From positions 26,335,463-26,399,462 of the forward strand of contig NC_058137.1 in the NCBI RefSeq assembly GCF_011075055.1: DNA of 64,000 bases, in the 5' to 3' direction. Below are positions 36,010 through 48,722 of this stretch, one piece after another. The stretch comes from Mangifera indica. Taxonomy: Eukaryota > Streptophyta > Magnoliopsida > Sapindales > Anacardiaceae. Below the pieces are notes generated by a model. The model was given only the letters and a program-made list of their open reading frames with translations. It did no database searches and was not told the DNA's origin. Position 1 is the first letter of the stretch. The number at the start of each line of letters is the position of its first letter. The position numbers and the translations under genes were made by a program.

Positions 36010-39000
36010 TAATGTTATTTGGGATAATGGGTCGTGTTTTGTGTACTGAATTGTGGGAAGAAATTGATGGGATCGAAAAACGGGAAGATCAAAACGGTGC
36101 GTCTTTTGAAGAGAAGGATCAGATCCGACGTGATGATGAGAAGAGAAGAGGGAGCGAAGCCCTATGCTGCCTTGGGAGGGAGAAGGAGGAGTTGGGGTTT
36201 GGTGATGTTTTTGTGCGGAGATGTGAGAGAGCGAGAGAGAAAGAAGAGATTTTGGTTTGTTTTGTATGGTTTTTTTTTTTTTTTTGTTTGGTTGCTTGGT
36301 GTGATTTGAGTAATGTATGTAAAAATGTGAATAAGTAGAAAGTATTTTTATGCTTTTGTTTTTGTTTTTCTGTTGTGAGAAATGCTTTGTTTTGGCAACT
36401 ATTAAAAAAAAAAATTAACATAGGTTCTATCATACAATGTGGATGAGTGAGATATGACTTTCATAACTAGGTTAGATTTCTCGTACCATCAAAAAGTTAT
36501 TAAAATAATATTATCGATAATATAAATAATATTATTAAATAAATTCTTAATAAATAATTTTAATAACAAAGATAAAAGATATTCAAGCAAAAGAATATAT
36601 GTAAAATCCATTAACGACATAATAAAATTTAATAAATGTTAGTGTAAAATTTTAAAAATTACTTTTTAGATTTTAAATATATTAAATTAATAATTTTTTA
36701 ACCCTAAATAATATTAAATACTTATTTTTATATTAAAAAAGATAATTGATATTTTTTTTAAACTTAAGAAGACCCAAATGGCCCTACTAAACCCTCCTTG
36801 GACCCGCGCCCTATCTTTAGTGAAAAATATGATTATAAAGGTTGAATTATAAAGTGCCATTCTAGAGCTTTATTGAAAATAAGGTAATTTTGTAATGGAA
36901 AATTACTTTGTAAAAAGCACACTCACCCAAGATTGCTTGCCGGCTTCATTGCCGACACATTAAAAAATTATTGATGGGGTTATGCCATTTGGCTCAATTA
37001 ATTTATGACTATCATTTATAATCAAACAACTAAGAATCTTATTTTTGAGTTGGGGGTAGTAGTTAAGGCTTAAAATTTTCTATAGTGATGCCACAAATTT
37101 TGACTTGTATTAAAATTAAAGCTTGTCTTTGTCTAGTAATCTTGTAGCAAAGCAATGACATGGGAACATTTACTATTTAATGAAATGATTAAAGTTGATA
37201 AGAAAGTTTAATTAATTTCACAACCCCACAGACAAAATTGGTGTCTTTTCATGAAAAGGAGAAAAATTACTATTTCAACAAACCAATTTAGACCTTTAAC
37301 ACAAGAGTGTTCACAAATTCACTAGATTCCCATTGCCGATTGAACACAAGTTATGTGTAACAACAATCACACGAAGTTAATTTGATTTATGACATGTAAT
37401 GAAAGTTTTGATTAAATTACAAGTCTTGAATCTTCTCGACCGGGTCGAATTATATTCAAAAGTATCTATCGGGTTAGTGTCTTATCTTGACAAAGATCGA
37501 ATAATTGAGTTGTTTCATCCGTTATGAATTGTTATTATATAATTATGAGATTTTGAATTAATGATAAAATAATTTTTAATCATATAATAAGATACACAAA
37601 ATAGTATTATCTCTTAATAGATAGAGTCTTATTTTTTCAGTAATATTATGTGTACCTAATTTCGAATACCCATTTGAGTATCAAAATAATGTGTTATTAT
37701 GTGATTTGATGATTTTGAATTAAAGATAAAGTAATACTCAATTACAATAAGATATATTATTTAAGTACTTAATTAGATACTCGAAATTAGATATACATAG
37801 TTTTATTATTTTTTCATTTTTAATTTGAGCAATACTGTATGTATATACTTTTGGATACATAATTAGTACATAATTAATGTGTTATCATATAATTAATTAT
37901 TATTTTATTTTAAATTATTTAATTATATAATAATATATTATCTAAATATTTAATTATGCACTTGTAATTTTATTATTTTAATTTAAGTTTTTGTGGTTTG
38001 ACAATATGTAGGTTGGACTTAGTCAAAATTGCCCGTGAGGTCCATTAAAGGAGAAGGCAATAGGGGTACAGCTTAAAATGTGCAAATTCTTGCTGTCCTC
38101 TCCATCACACACATGCTGTCCAGCCCATAACTGTTAAGTGAAACTGGCACCCCGAGCCGCACTTTTTTTTTTTTTTTTGACCTTTGGGACCATTTTTCTT
38201 CTCAAATTAAGTCTTCCGTCATTTTAGCCACTTCCAAACCAAAACAAATTATGGGAAGCATGCTTGCTTACATCATATTGGCTTTAAAAATTCTTTTTCA
38301 TAATAATTAGGCCAAAATATTTATTCCCACCCGAGGTTTATTATATTCATAACACTTAAAAAAAAATTTTAAAAACTCAAATATTCATCCATTTGTTAAT
38401 ATTTTTTATTAATGTTAAAATATATTTATAAAATAATAATTTTAAGAGAGAATTTTAATAAATAAGTAAGTATTTGAATTTTTAAAATTTTACAGACGAA
38501 AATATATTTTTTTATGTACATTTAACATCTTACTGTCCACATTTATCATATTTTAAACAAATTTCAGGAATTTATTTTCTTAAACCCAATAAATGTGATA
38601 AACCATTTTCGTATTGATAATACATAATTGTAATTTCACAACATAACAACTACCATTTTTTTTTTCATATATTATTATGAATTTTATAATATTATAAACG
38701 GAAATATAAAATAAAACCCGAAAGTATAATATTTTATACATGAAATTTACAAAATAAAAAAAAAAATTGTCGGGTAGTGGTTTGATTGCATGCAATAATT
38801 AGATCAATCATTAAAATAATAATAATTAAAAAATATTATTATATTATCAATCTAATAATTGAATGCTTAATTAAATACAACCATAGTTATTGATCCGTAT
38901 ATTTATACGGTAGTCTAGCCTATGTATTTGAAATAATAGGCTTATGCCTATTATTGAAGAAACGTTATTTATAAATTATGATAAAAGTAAAGTGAAAAAA

Positions 39001-39125
39001 AATTATTCCCGTATTTTACATTACTCACTGCCATCCTTTAATCACGTGCTCTTTAATACCCTCTCATTCTCCGTCCTTCCAAACCCTTTTCCATCATGAT
39101 TCTGATTCCAATTCTTAGAAGTAGA
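36010..39125. other. Intergenic, AT-rich MITE copies, no gene
   Basis: AT-rich MITE copies lie at about 37635-37805 and 37835-37985, adjacent to each other. A short GGCCAAA-family end (GGCCAAAATATTTATTCCCA) sits at 38311. A perfect hairpin (10-bp arms AATAATAGGC/GCCTATTATT) lies at 38932-38955. The open frame at 36012-36338 overlaps the WD40 promoter and is low-complexity. Nothing else is recognised. Confidence 0.5.
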
Positions 39126-39613
39126 TAGAGATGTATACAGTCTGATTTGACATAGTTTAAAATTTTTTAAACCATATTAGAAAAATATAATTTAATCTGA
39201 TTTTGATTATATTTGAATATATTAAAATTATTTATTTTTAAATATATATTATTTAATAAAATTAATTAAATTATAATTTTTTATAACATAATATAAATAT
39301 TTAAAATAAATTTGAAAATATATATATATATATAATATACATGTAAAAATAATAATAAAATAAATATGAAAATAAGATCATTCACCTAATTACTTATTGT
39401 AAAATTATGTCAAATTTAATTATATATATTGTTTTAAAAAATATATGGTTTATAATTTAGTTCAGTTTGAAAATTGTCTAAATTACAATCCAAACTAAAA
39501 ACTATTTTTAAAAAATGTATCAATCCAAATCAAATCATTTTATAAATTGAATCATAAATTTTTAAGTAATTCAATTCAATTTTACAGTTTGATTTGAATT
39601 AGACACATCTCTA
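39126..39613. mobile_element. TAGAGATGT-ended MITE (hAT-like, GGTTTGATT-rich)
   Basis: The left end TAGAGATGTATACAGTCTGA is mirrored at the right by TCTAATTCAAATC-type sequence ending ACATCTCTA. The inside is rich in AATTTAGTTCAGTTTGA-like repeats. This resembles a widespread plant MITE type with terminal TAGAGATG and GGTTCGGTT-like arms. No clean target duplication was found. Confidence 0.5.
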
Positions 39614-42040
39614 CCTTGAAGCTACAATAAACTTTTTTAAAAATCTTTATATTAATTTTAGTCTGTTTAATTGTAAATAAAAAGCTTAGTACATTGTATG
39701 ATAATATATTTTAAACTTGATAATTCCATTGGTCACATCAATTAAGGGTTTTTTTTTTGGTTTGTGAATAAAAAATTTAAAATAAAATAAAATTTAAAAA
39801 TAATATTTACACTATTTTATGTAATATTTACATTTTCTAATTTTATATTGGTTTTTAGAATTGATAACTCATTTCAATCAAACACACTTTCCTGAAAAAA
39901 TTTAGTACATTTTTATATATCAAATAAAGATAATATTATATGTATAATTTTTATATATAAATAATAATATATCATTATATAATTGAATAATTATAAATTA
40001 TTTAATTATATAATAATATATTATTATTTATATACAAAATTATATACATAATTTTTATTAACTAAAAAATTTCAAATCTATGGATTTTCTCTTTTTATTT
40101 ATTTATTTAATTTTATCACTTTGAAACTCAGCACCCATCTTTAAAGAATAATGGGTGAAATGTAGTGTGTGAAGTATGCCCATTAAAAACAAATAAAAAA
40201 AAAAAAGTCAACCTTATGATGTAGCAAGTTGGCAGTATTGACTTTTGACAAATTGATTGGTACACAAGCACGGGCAAGGAAAAGGAGAAATAACGGGAAG
40301 TGAAATATTGATTTATTTATCGAAATTATAATATAACTATAAATTAACAAAAACTTAAAATAAAATTATTTAAATGTTTGGATTATATAACACCTCTCTT
40401 ATTTCTACCCTTTTTTATCCATGTTTCTTCTTTCAACCAAACAAACCCTAACCATTATGAAAAGAATATATTAAACGTATAAATATGAAAATCGAAACTC
40501 ATATTATATAAAATTAATTAGTTTATATTAAAATCTAACTTATTATACTTATATACCACTTATTTATATTGTTTTTATTTGATGCGAGATTTTTTAGTCT
40601 CCAACACATTATTACCACTTTCAACAACCTCCTTTGATAATGATTCGATTTTCAAATGTATATTATACAATATCTCAATTTTTGGCTCGTTCTCTCAATT
40701 ATTTTGTTGATTCCTATTGACAAAATAAGTGATTATTTAAATTGAAAATCAAAGTCAATTTGCCTCCACAATGCGAATCGATCCCTCCTCGGTTTCCATT
40801 GCATCTCTCTATCACATGCCTATGCTTTTCTTGATAGCCTTGACTTTGTGGCTTGATCGCCAACAATGTTGAAGATGATATTCAATGGTGACTCTAAAAC
40901 CCTAATTATAAATATATGTTTTTAAATATGTTATAAGTATAAATTATAAGTTTAAAAACTTTTAGGTCAGGATTGTAATTATTTTATTTTTAATTTTTCA
41001 AAATTTATAGATAGTGAAATTATTTTTTTACCATACATAGTCAGCTTTCTTTTTTTTTTTAACAGTTTATTTTCAGACGGAAGAATATTATTTATGCCTT
41101 TTAGGGGGTGGAAAGTGATTATAGATCAAACCTCGGGTGGACAAAGGCAATTTACTCTTATTATTGTTGTTAATATTTGATTTTTTGTTCTTCCACTTAA
41201 TATTTGCCTTACATGAGAGCCACCTATTAAGTCTTGTACTTTTATTTATTAATTTGTCTTAAGCATTAATTAATTAATTAATTAATTAATTAATTATCAA
41301 CCATACATTCTGAAAATAAATTAAAAAACAAATCACCATGATTGGTTTCAAATTCAGTGCATTTGTTGTCACATATTCTTCATTCGTAACACATTAAAAT
41401 TTTAATGAAATTAAATGAAATCTTCAACTTTATGAGATTCAATTAATAAATTATGTACCATTATAAGATAATAAAATACAACTTGAATAAAATCATCAAT
41501 TAATTTCCCAACCACAAACACAAATGTTCCAGCATTGAATGACATAATATTTATGAATTGAAAGAAACCCTTTTGTCCTTTTCTTATTTACCAAGATACA
41601 GTATTAATTATTTATGAGTAATATTATATATATATTTTTAAATATATAAATAAATATATAAAATATATATTATTATGTAATTAAATATTATTTATTATAT
41701 AATAATATATTATTTATGTATTCAAAAATAAATCTGTATGAATGTAATGATTATTTTTATTAATCATATAAGCATGGATTTAATATATAAATCAAACCCC
41801 CAATGTGGCAGATTTATTTATTCATAATTATAAATTTATAATTATATTGATGAATACAGACACACCACGTGGCTTGATTCCCAACAGCCTGTTTAAGCTT
41901 GAAGAGGATTCCTTATTATTATTATTATTTTAAAATGAAACAGAGATAAATCGGATAAATTTCTGGTTGTAAGTTGCAATTGTGATATAACAGGCTTTGG
42001 ATTCTTTCGAAAGAAAAAAAAAACAAGGTTAGTCAAATTC
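39614..42040. other. AT-rich intergenic, MITE copies and an (ATTA)8 tract
   Basis: AT-rich MITE cores occur at about 39935-40062 and 41620-41745. (ATTA)8 lies at 41265-41296. A probable right end of a GGCCAAA-family copy is at about 41130-41160 (CAAACCTCGGGTGGACAAAG). No gene is recognised. Confidence 0.5.
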
Positions 42041-42044
42041 TCTC

Positions 42045-42655
42045 CGTTATTGATGAGTGATATTTAATATTTTCTACCTAAGTTTAGTTTCCATGAAAGA
42101 ACGAAAAAATTTTTAACTTTTAAAATTAAAAAAATTAAATTTTTATTTATTATTCAATTTCGTTATTAGATTTATTTAATTTTTATAAATAATTATTTTA
42201 CCATTTTATTAAAATCATAGAACTGTCTTTAATATTTAATAAAAATAATAGATTATTAATATATTATTATTAGTTTAATATTTTATGATTCAAATTTTAG
42301 AAAAATATTAAAATTCTAATCAATGTTAAAATATTATTTTTTTAAAGATTTTTTTTTTATATAACTATTATTTTTAAAATCATTAAAATTAAAAAAATAC
42401 TCCGAAACTTTTTTATATTTTCAAAGCCCACTAAAAAATTTATTGATACCTTAAACCATTTCAAAAATTATAGTTTGTTTATAAACTTTTGAAAAGGAAA
42501 AATAAAAAACAAAGAGAAAAAAATTTAAAAAATCTATGCAAAAATGACTTAATAAAATGTACTCAAATAAATAGACGATAAATGAGATTAATTTTTTGAA
42601 ACTTAAAGGTGGAAATTGTTCTTTCAGCAAATGTTCAATGGAAAAGTCTTTTGGC
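42045..42655. mobile_element. Decayed GGCCAAA foldback (MULE-like) copy
   Basis: The right end reads AAAGTCTTTTGGCC, ending at 42655. The left side near 42060-42100 keeps the family's TATTTTCTACCTAAGTTTAG arm. The interior is very AT-rich. No target duplication is visible, so the left border is approximate. Confidence 0.45.
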
Positions 42656-42670
42656 CAAATAATAATTCAA

Positions 42671-43690
42671 TCAAACTATATGTACTTATTTTAAATATAT
42701 AAATGAGTACATATTTGATGTGCATCATTATATGAGTAAATGATTTTGAATTAAAAATAAAGTAAAGGGAAAAAGATTATTTCCCACCCAAATTTTAGGG
42801 CATTCTCAAACTTACACTTACGGGAGATGATAAACCCCTTTTCTCACCCATAGCCAAACTGCAGTCCAAAATTTCAATTAGAGACAGAGGTAAAATCGTC
42901 ATTTTACTTTTAAACTTTGAAACATTAAAATTTTATCATTTCCCCTCCAAGTTTTAAAAACTAACACATCAACCCATCCTCAAAGTTTGAAAAGTTTAGA
43001 TTTCACCCATAGGGTTTGTTTCTTCTCCAGCCACCATTGACGCCCGATGTATTCCACCAATCTCTCATCTCCGACTACAAAAAATGACGAAGGACGACCC
43101 TTCGTCGTCCAGATCTAGACGATGAAACGTCATCCAGATCTGGAAGAACAGACGAAGGATGATGTTTCGCCGTCTTTTGTTGCTGTGTTTGGGTGGTGTG
43201 ACAGAGAGATCTTCGTCTCTTCGTCGCACCGTGCGACGAGGAGATCGGAGATGACACTAGAAGATGAAGTTGAAGAATGAGGGTGAAACTACTATTTTTG
43301 AAAGTTATGGGGGTGATTGAGTTTTAAAAAAATGTGAAAACCCTAGGTTTGAGGGTAAAAATGTTACTTTTCAAAGTTGGAAAACTTTATGTAAATGTAA
43401 AATATTAGTTTCTAAACCTGGGGGACGAAAAATAATAAACTTTATAACTTTTTAATATAAAAGTAAAATAACTATTTTACCCCTCCATTTAACAGAAAAA
43501 ATTAACAGAAATTTGGCTATGGGTGAGAGAAGGGGTTTTTCATCTCCAGTGGATGTATATTTGAGAATGACATAAAATTTGAGTAAAAAATAGTCATTTT
43601 CCCTAAAATAAAACTTAATCATCTATTAACACACATTAGTGCATATGTTTTTATATAATCAAATGTACATAATATCGTTTTCATTTTATT
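42671..43690. mobile_element. AT-rich MITE split by GGCCAAA foldback copy D
   Basis: The left half (42671-42763) stops within the core GATTTTGAATTAAAAATAAA, and the core resumes at 43606 with AAATAAAACTTAATCATC. Between them (42764-43605) is a foldback element with left end AGGGAAAAAGATTATTTCCC and inverted right end AAATAGTCATTTTCCCT. Flanks AAATAAAGT and AAATAAAAC match at 7 of 9. Inside, at 43080-43260, is a GC-richer palindromic centre (GACGAAGGACGACCCTTCGT). Confidence 0.65.
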
Positions 43691-44205
43691 CTTTGTGAAC
43701 CCAATTACACAATTATACGCAACTAAACACACTAAATTATCGTGCGGGTAATGTTTGAGTATTCATTTGTGGCCTTTAATATTGCAGTTAGCCTGCCGCA
43801 CGCCATTGAAGAGGCCTCGCAGCTGCAGGTCTAGCTCTAGCTTAGCTTCATGAATCGAGCAATAAAGACAGGCCTTTCTTCAACACTGAGAAAAAAGGCT
43901 GAGAGCATGTGGGAGCTATAATCAAACTGATCGAGATGAAGCGACTTTTCAACTAAAAATTCATAGCTTGTTTAAAGCTTCCATGTGCACTGTACTGTGT
44001 CAGTTTATTGTAAAAGACAAAAGAGGAAGAAACAATGTGTTCTCGTTTCAGACTATGGCCTTTTGACAATTTTAGATGAGTAGTTGCCATTAAATATATA
44101 TATATTGTGCTCATCAAACTCAATTAAAGTTCCCCATAATGTTTGCACAATTTAAGTGTAACTAAAATGGTACTTACATTTTTCATCATTCATTCATCTC
44201 ATTTA
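43691..44205. other. Intergenic, short mixed-composition stretch
   Basis: About 43780-44050 has balanced base composition and no repeat hallmarks, and no frame encodes a recognisable protein. It could be a gene relic or untranslated transcript. Confidence 0.3.
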
Positions 44206-44216
44206 AGAAGACTTCA

Positions 44217-44476
44217 ATTTCAACCTACATAAGTTTTTAGGTATAATGATCATTAAAATAATAATAAAGTTATGTATATCTAATTTTAATTATTTAATTT
44301 GATATCAAATGATATGTCATCATATAATTGGATAATTTTAAAAAGTAGAAAAAATAACACTTAATTATATGAGAATATATTATCTGGATACGAAATTAGA
44401 TATTTAAAACTGGGTACACATGATTTAATTGTTCTTTTAATGATCATTATACCTAAAAACTTAAGTGGGTTGAAGT
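44217..44476. mobile_element. Compound foldback with perfect 28-bp inverted arms
   Basis: The sequence AAGTTTTTAGGTATAATGAT(C...) at 44231-44258 is repeated as an exact 28-bp reverse complement at 44435-44462. Weaker matching extends outward on both sides to about 44217 and 44476. The interior contains a copy of the AT-rich MITE core. A further AT-rich MITE copy follows at about 44487-44615. Confidence 0.7.
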
Positions 44477-44615
44477 TGAAAATTTCAAAAATAATATATC
44501 ATTATATAATTAGATGATTTTGAAATAAGAAGAAGATAACATTCGATTATATAATGACGTATCATCTTAATACCAAATTAAATACTCAAAACAAGGGGCA
44601 CATAGTGTTGCTCTT

Positions 44616-47200
44616 AAAAGAAAAGTATTTGGTTATATCTCAATGAATGTGATGATAGAAAAACCAAATTTTTCTATAATATAAAAAGGGTAAGTTGCAA
44701 AGTAACTCATAATACTAGATTTGTTAATACAACAAGTTTACAGTGTGACGCAATTTACATATTGTATCCTCCAAATAAGTCAACATCAGCAATGTAGGGC
44801 CTTTTCTGGGTCCGAAATTTATACTTTTGGGGATATTCTGCATAACTATGACAAGCTGAATCCATATAAATTTGTAACACCAGTACAATTATGAAGTCTA
44901 TTGTATGATAAACTTGAACGGTCAGCTCAAAGTGGGAGAAATTCAAGGCAATCATCAAGTATGCAAACAAAAAACCATCACATGAAGTGTTGTATTCATT
45001 TTGGAAGATTTTCCATCGTCAGAAATGGATTGAATTTTGTTTTGTCAAGAAATTCCTTGACTGGTGCCAAAGAAATTGAGGTGGTCCAGTTTGTTTGTCA
45101 AGCAGTGACTGGATTCCTTCTGAAGTAATGGAGGTTTCGACTACTCTTCACTCTTAAAGATAATGCAGTTGAATGGAAATGCTGCATTTGATTAGAAGTT
45201 TTAGTGCATTTAAGAGTTACCAAAATCTCCCTAACATGAAATATTTCGAAAAAAGAGGTGCAAAAACTTCTATGAAGTTATGGATTTCACAATGTGCAGC
45301 TTTATGGAGCTGCATGAAGTTGGCAAAAAGCAAACATGGACAAAGTAAAGCCATCTGTGCTGCATATGCTATGAATTGAAGAGCCAAACAAAGTGGGTGG
45401 TCGGTGGATTTGTATAGAGCTGCACATTGCATTGAAGTTATGTTTCTCACTGGTAGCCACAGACTTTAATGGTGGAGACACTGAAGTGGGAGACGCCAGG
45501 GCGATTAATTTAGAACTGTTATTGACCAAGCAAATATCTACAGCCATTTAATTTCCTTCCGTATCGATCGGATTCGGCTCAATGTGAGATCTCTAGAGAA
45601 TTGAAGGAAGTAGGTTTGATTTTTATCTTTGTACAGAGGCATTTGTGATTGAAATTAAAAGGCCTGATTGTGTAGTGTTCTTACTTACATTTCAAACCCA
45701 ATGTCGAAGTTTTCCCGAGAATTTGGGCCAGGCTGCTGCAGTTTTTAAGCTTGAAGAGATTGACTAATGTTAAGCCTGTCAAATGAAAGACCAGCGTCAT
45801 TCACAATAAAATGTTTTGTCATGGGTTAAAAATCAGAGATGACAATGGGGAGGGGATGGCTAACCACATCCCCGTCCTCGTCCCCATAAATGCGACGCAT
45901 CTCCATCCCCTCTAATCTCTTTTATAGAGATTATAATGAATCTTTATTTTTTACTCATGAGAAATAAATCTCTCTTCAGCCCCTTCCTTGCCTCGCTCTC
46001 TTTTTGTTCACTCCACTCAAGTATAATATAGTAATGATTTCGATAAAATTATGTATATAAATAATATACATAATTTTATGTATAAGCAATATCATATAAT
46101 TGTATATTTGAAAATTATTTCATTTTTAATTTAAACTACACAATTATATAGTGACATGTCACTATACATATTATCTGTACATAAAGTTGTATAAATTATT
46201 TGTGTACATAATACTATTATAATGATATTGTGTTAAATACAAATTTATCTATACAAATTAAAAAAGTAATATCTAATTAGGTGAGTAGTATGTGAAAGAA
46301 AAAATAAACAATCACATCAGTCCATCACAAATTGTCACCTCAATTTATATAATTTATTTGTATACATAATTTTATTTATAATTAAAATATATTGGATACT
46401 TTGAAAAATAAATACAAGAGAGGAAATACACCTATCTTTGTTCCTTTCTCATCCTCGCATTTAGGGATTGGTTTTATCTCAGTTCTGTTTAAGTTGAAAA
46501 TCCCTCTCTGTATGAGACGAAAAACCTATTTTTAAGCTTAAGTTACCATGCCTAGTAAAAAGGAAAAAAGAAGAAGAGACAGCCAACTAAACCATTGCAT
46601 ACTTGTGTTATAAGCACTTATCATTCCCTTCTGGCAAAATCTATTGCTACCATAAATTTGTATTTTCCATCTTGAGATTTGGTGCTACAATCCATCGTGA
46701 AGATTCATTATTATGTATTATGATACTTTGAACACAAGATTATTAATTGACTAGAAAATTCACTTCATTTGAGAAATTCAACAGTCACTGTCTTCTTTTA
46801 GTGAGAATACTAACTCAAGAATCTATTCTGTCCGTGACCCTTTTTTCTCTTTAGGTGCCAGTATGCTTTTGAAGCATCAAAATGGGGCTTCCAATTGGAG
46901 TGGCACAAACAGGCTATTCACATTAAGGAAAACAGAATAAAAAGGAACTTAAGAATTTGTAAGTTTGTTCAAGTTCAATACATTTATCAAGAATATTACT
47001 TATAATATATTAACACAAGCAACATACATGTAACATCTTACCTATATGACACTTTAAAATTTTAAAGAAGATAAAAAAATCATGAATTCAATGGAGAATA
47101 TGACCTATCAATGTCTAAATTGGCACATAATACACGATATGCAACTGAAAAACAATCAAAGAGTGTACAAGTCAATGCATCAAATTGCCCTGGAAAAGGC
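44616..47200. other. Intergenic island and repeats upstream of the DUF1218 gene's 3' end
   Basis: About 44750-45760 is noticeably less AT-rich than its surroundings but holds only short, unrelated frames. At 45835-45930 there is GGGGAGGGGATGG followed by CCCCGTCCTCGTCCCC, typical of one end of a known plant MITE type; the other end is not clear. An AT-rich MITE copy is at about 46035-46215. The stretch 46560-47200 holds the DUF1218 3' UTR. Confidence 0.4.
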
Positions 47201-48344
47201 TCATTTGTAGGTTCCCATGCCCACACCAGTTTCTCCTCCATAAGACTGGAATTTCTCCCTGGCACTGGAATAGCAAATGTAGTAAAACTTGGAGACGATG
47301 GCAGTGAAGAAGACGAAGGCGGCTCCTGCCGCAAAAACTCCTTTTCTCAAGGTCTGGCAGGAGGGAGGGTTTTCAGAGAAAATAGTTCTGTACTTGGTGT
47401 GATAAGCATTCCTCACAGAACCTGCCAACAAGCATATCTCAGCTATGATGAAAAACAACCTGCAAAAGATAATTGCAAACAACTAATCAAAAACCAAATT
47501 TATTTAAAACACTGAAAGTAAAAACATAGGTGAATTATATGATAAACTTTTCTGCCATTGTTATACCAGCAAGTTATGAAAAGGATTACCGCCCAAGCCC
47601 TCGAACCGCTAGGGCTTAAGGCTTTTCCGCAGCAGAAGCATCGACTAGCCATCATTACAAGGACTTGGCTGCCCATGAGGAACAAAAATGCACCGACACC
47701 TAACCCAGTTGAAATGTCTGAGTCATAGACACAGTAGTTGTAATTCACTTCAGGATCCTGCTTGATTGTTGCCTGCAATTAAACATATCATAATTTTGTT
47801 ACATCATTAAACCATTAGGCTCAAATTAGTTGCATCTTTCACATAAGGATCTGAATTATGGAAGTAATTTCCACTGCAGACAGATAACTATAAGCCAAAA
47901 ACAGAGAGATCTGGTAGATTTCCTTGTACAATTGAGCCAAGAAAATTACTTGTTCCAGCAGATCTGTCAATTTTCATCCCAAATATAACCAACAAAATTA
48001 TTTACCCCCATTTATTTACTCAACAAAACAAATCAGAGAAAAAACCAAAAAAAGAAACAAGTACTACACTATAACTACTCTAATTGTTAAGCTAATCAGA
48101 AAAGTGAAAAAGAGAGAAAATTCAACAAACAAACAAATGAAGGAGACCCCATAATTCAGTCTTTGAAGTACACATTATGATTTTTTTTCCCTCAACAAGA
48201 AAACATAACCCATCAGGAAAATACCAAAAGCTCAAGAACCGGAAGGAAACTCACAGTGCTTCTCCTCTGCTCAGCGGCAACAGCCAAACTAAAAGCAATG
48301 AGATCTAACACAAAGACTGAGATCAAAACCAGCTTTGAAGCCAT
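47201..48344 (-). CDS. DUF1218 family four-helix membrane protein
   Basis: Three exons on the complement (48255-48344, 47567-47772, 47201-47459) splice to 184 aa, the usual family length. The N-terminus MASKLVLISVFVLDLIAFSLAVA is a signal peptide or first membrane helix. Three further hydrophobic segments follow: GVGAFLFLMGSQVLVMMA, WAVILFITCWLFFIIAEICL and GVFAAGAAFVFFTAIVSKFY. The Cys-rich RCFCCG and the CVYD motif between helices 1 and 2 are family features (PF06749). Relatives (Arabidopsis MWL proteins, At4g27435, At3g15480, At1g52910) are plant-specific membrane proteins. Some influence cell walls and lignin or vein patterning; the biochemical role is unknown. All three Arabidopsis loci named lie next to orthologues of other genes in this window. 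A (TA)28 tract lies about 320 bp upstream. Confidence 0.93.
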
Positions 48345-48658
48345 TGCTATGGATGAAATGAAGCACTGCAAAAATGCTCAACAAGATCTACCTCTTCTTC
48401 ACGTTTAGTTTCTAAAGTGTCTGCCTTTCTAAATATACAACAACACTTTCAGTGTTGAAGAAGGAAAACACTGACCAGAAAAATGAGCAGAAAAAAAAAA
48501 AAAAAGAAAGTTATGTATGTACCTAAAGATAAAGACACAAGACCAGCTCATTGACATGAATATCTCAGCTGCTATAGGAAAATCCTCAAACGCCCTTCTT
48601 CTTCATTGAGTATTCCTACACTGTTACAGGTAAAATTTTATACAAAATTATTATTTTG

Positions 48659-48662
<4 letters not shown>

Positions 48663-48718
<56 letters not shown>
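48663..48718. repeat. (TA)28 microsatellite
   Basis: There are 28 uninterrupted TA units, located about 320 bp upstream of the DUF1218 start codon. Such tracts are hypervariable and can extrude as cruciforms. Confidence 0.98.

Positions 48719-48722
<4 letters not shown>

Noticed and set aside
36012..36338. Open frames on both strands next to the WD40 promoter
   Set aside because: Low-complexity GA/CT-rich sequence, no domain, no splice partner, and overlap with the promoter and leader of the WD40 gene.
38932..38955. Perfect hairpin as a terminator or regulatory element
   Set aside because: A 10-bp-arm palindrome in AT-rich intergenic plant DNA with no gene nearby; bacterial-type terminators do not apply.
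47111..47515. Plus-strand 134-aa frame
   Set aside because: Antisense to the third exon of the DUF1218 gene; no family resemblance.
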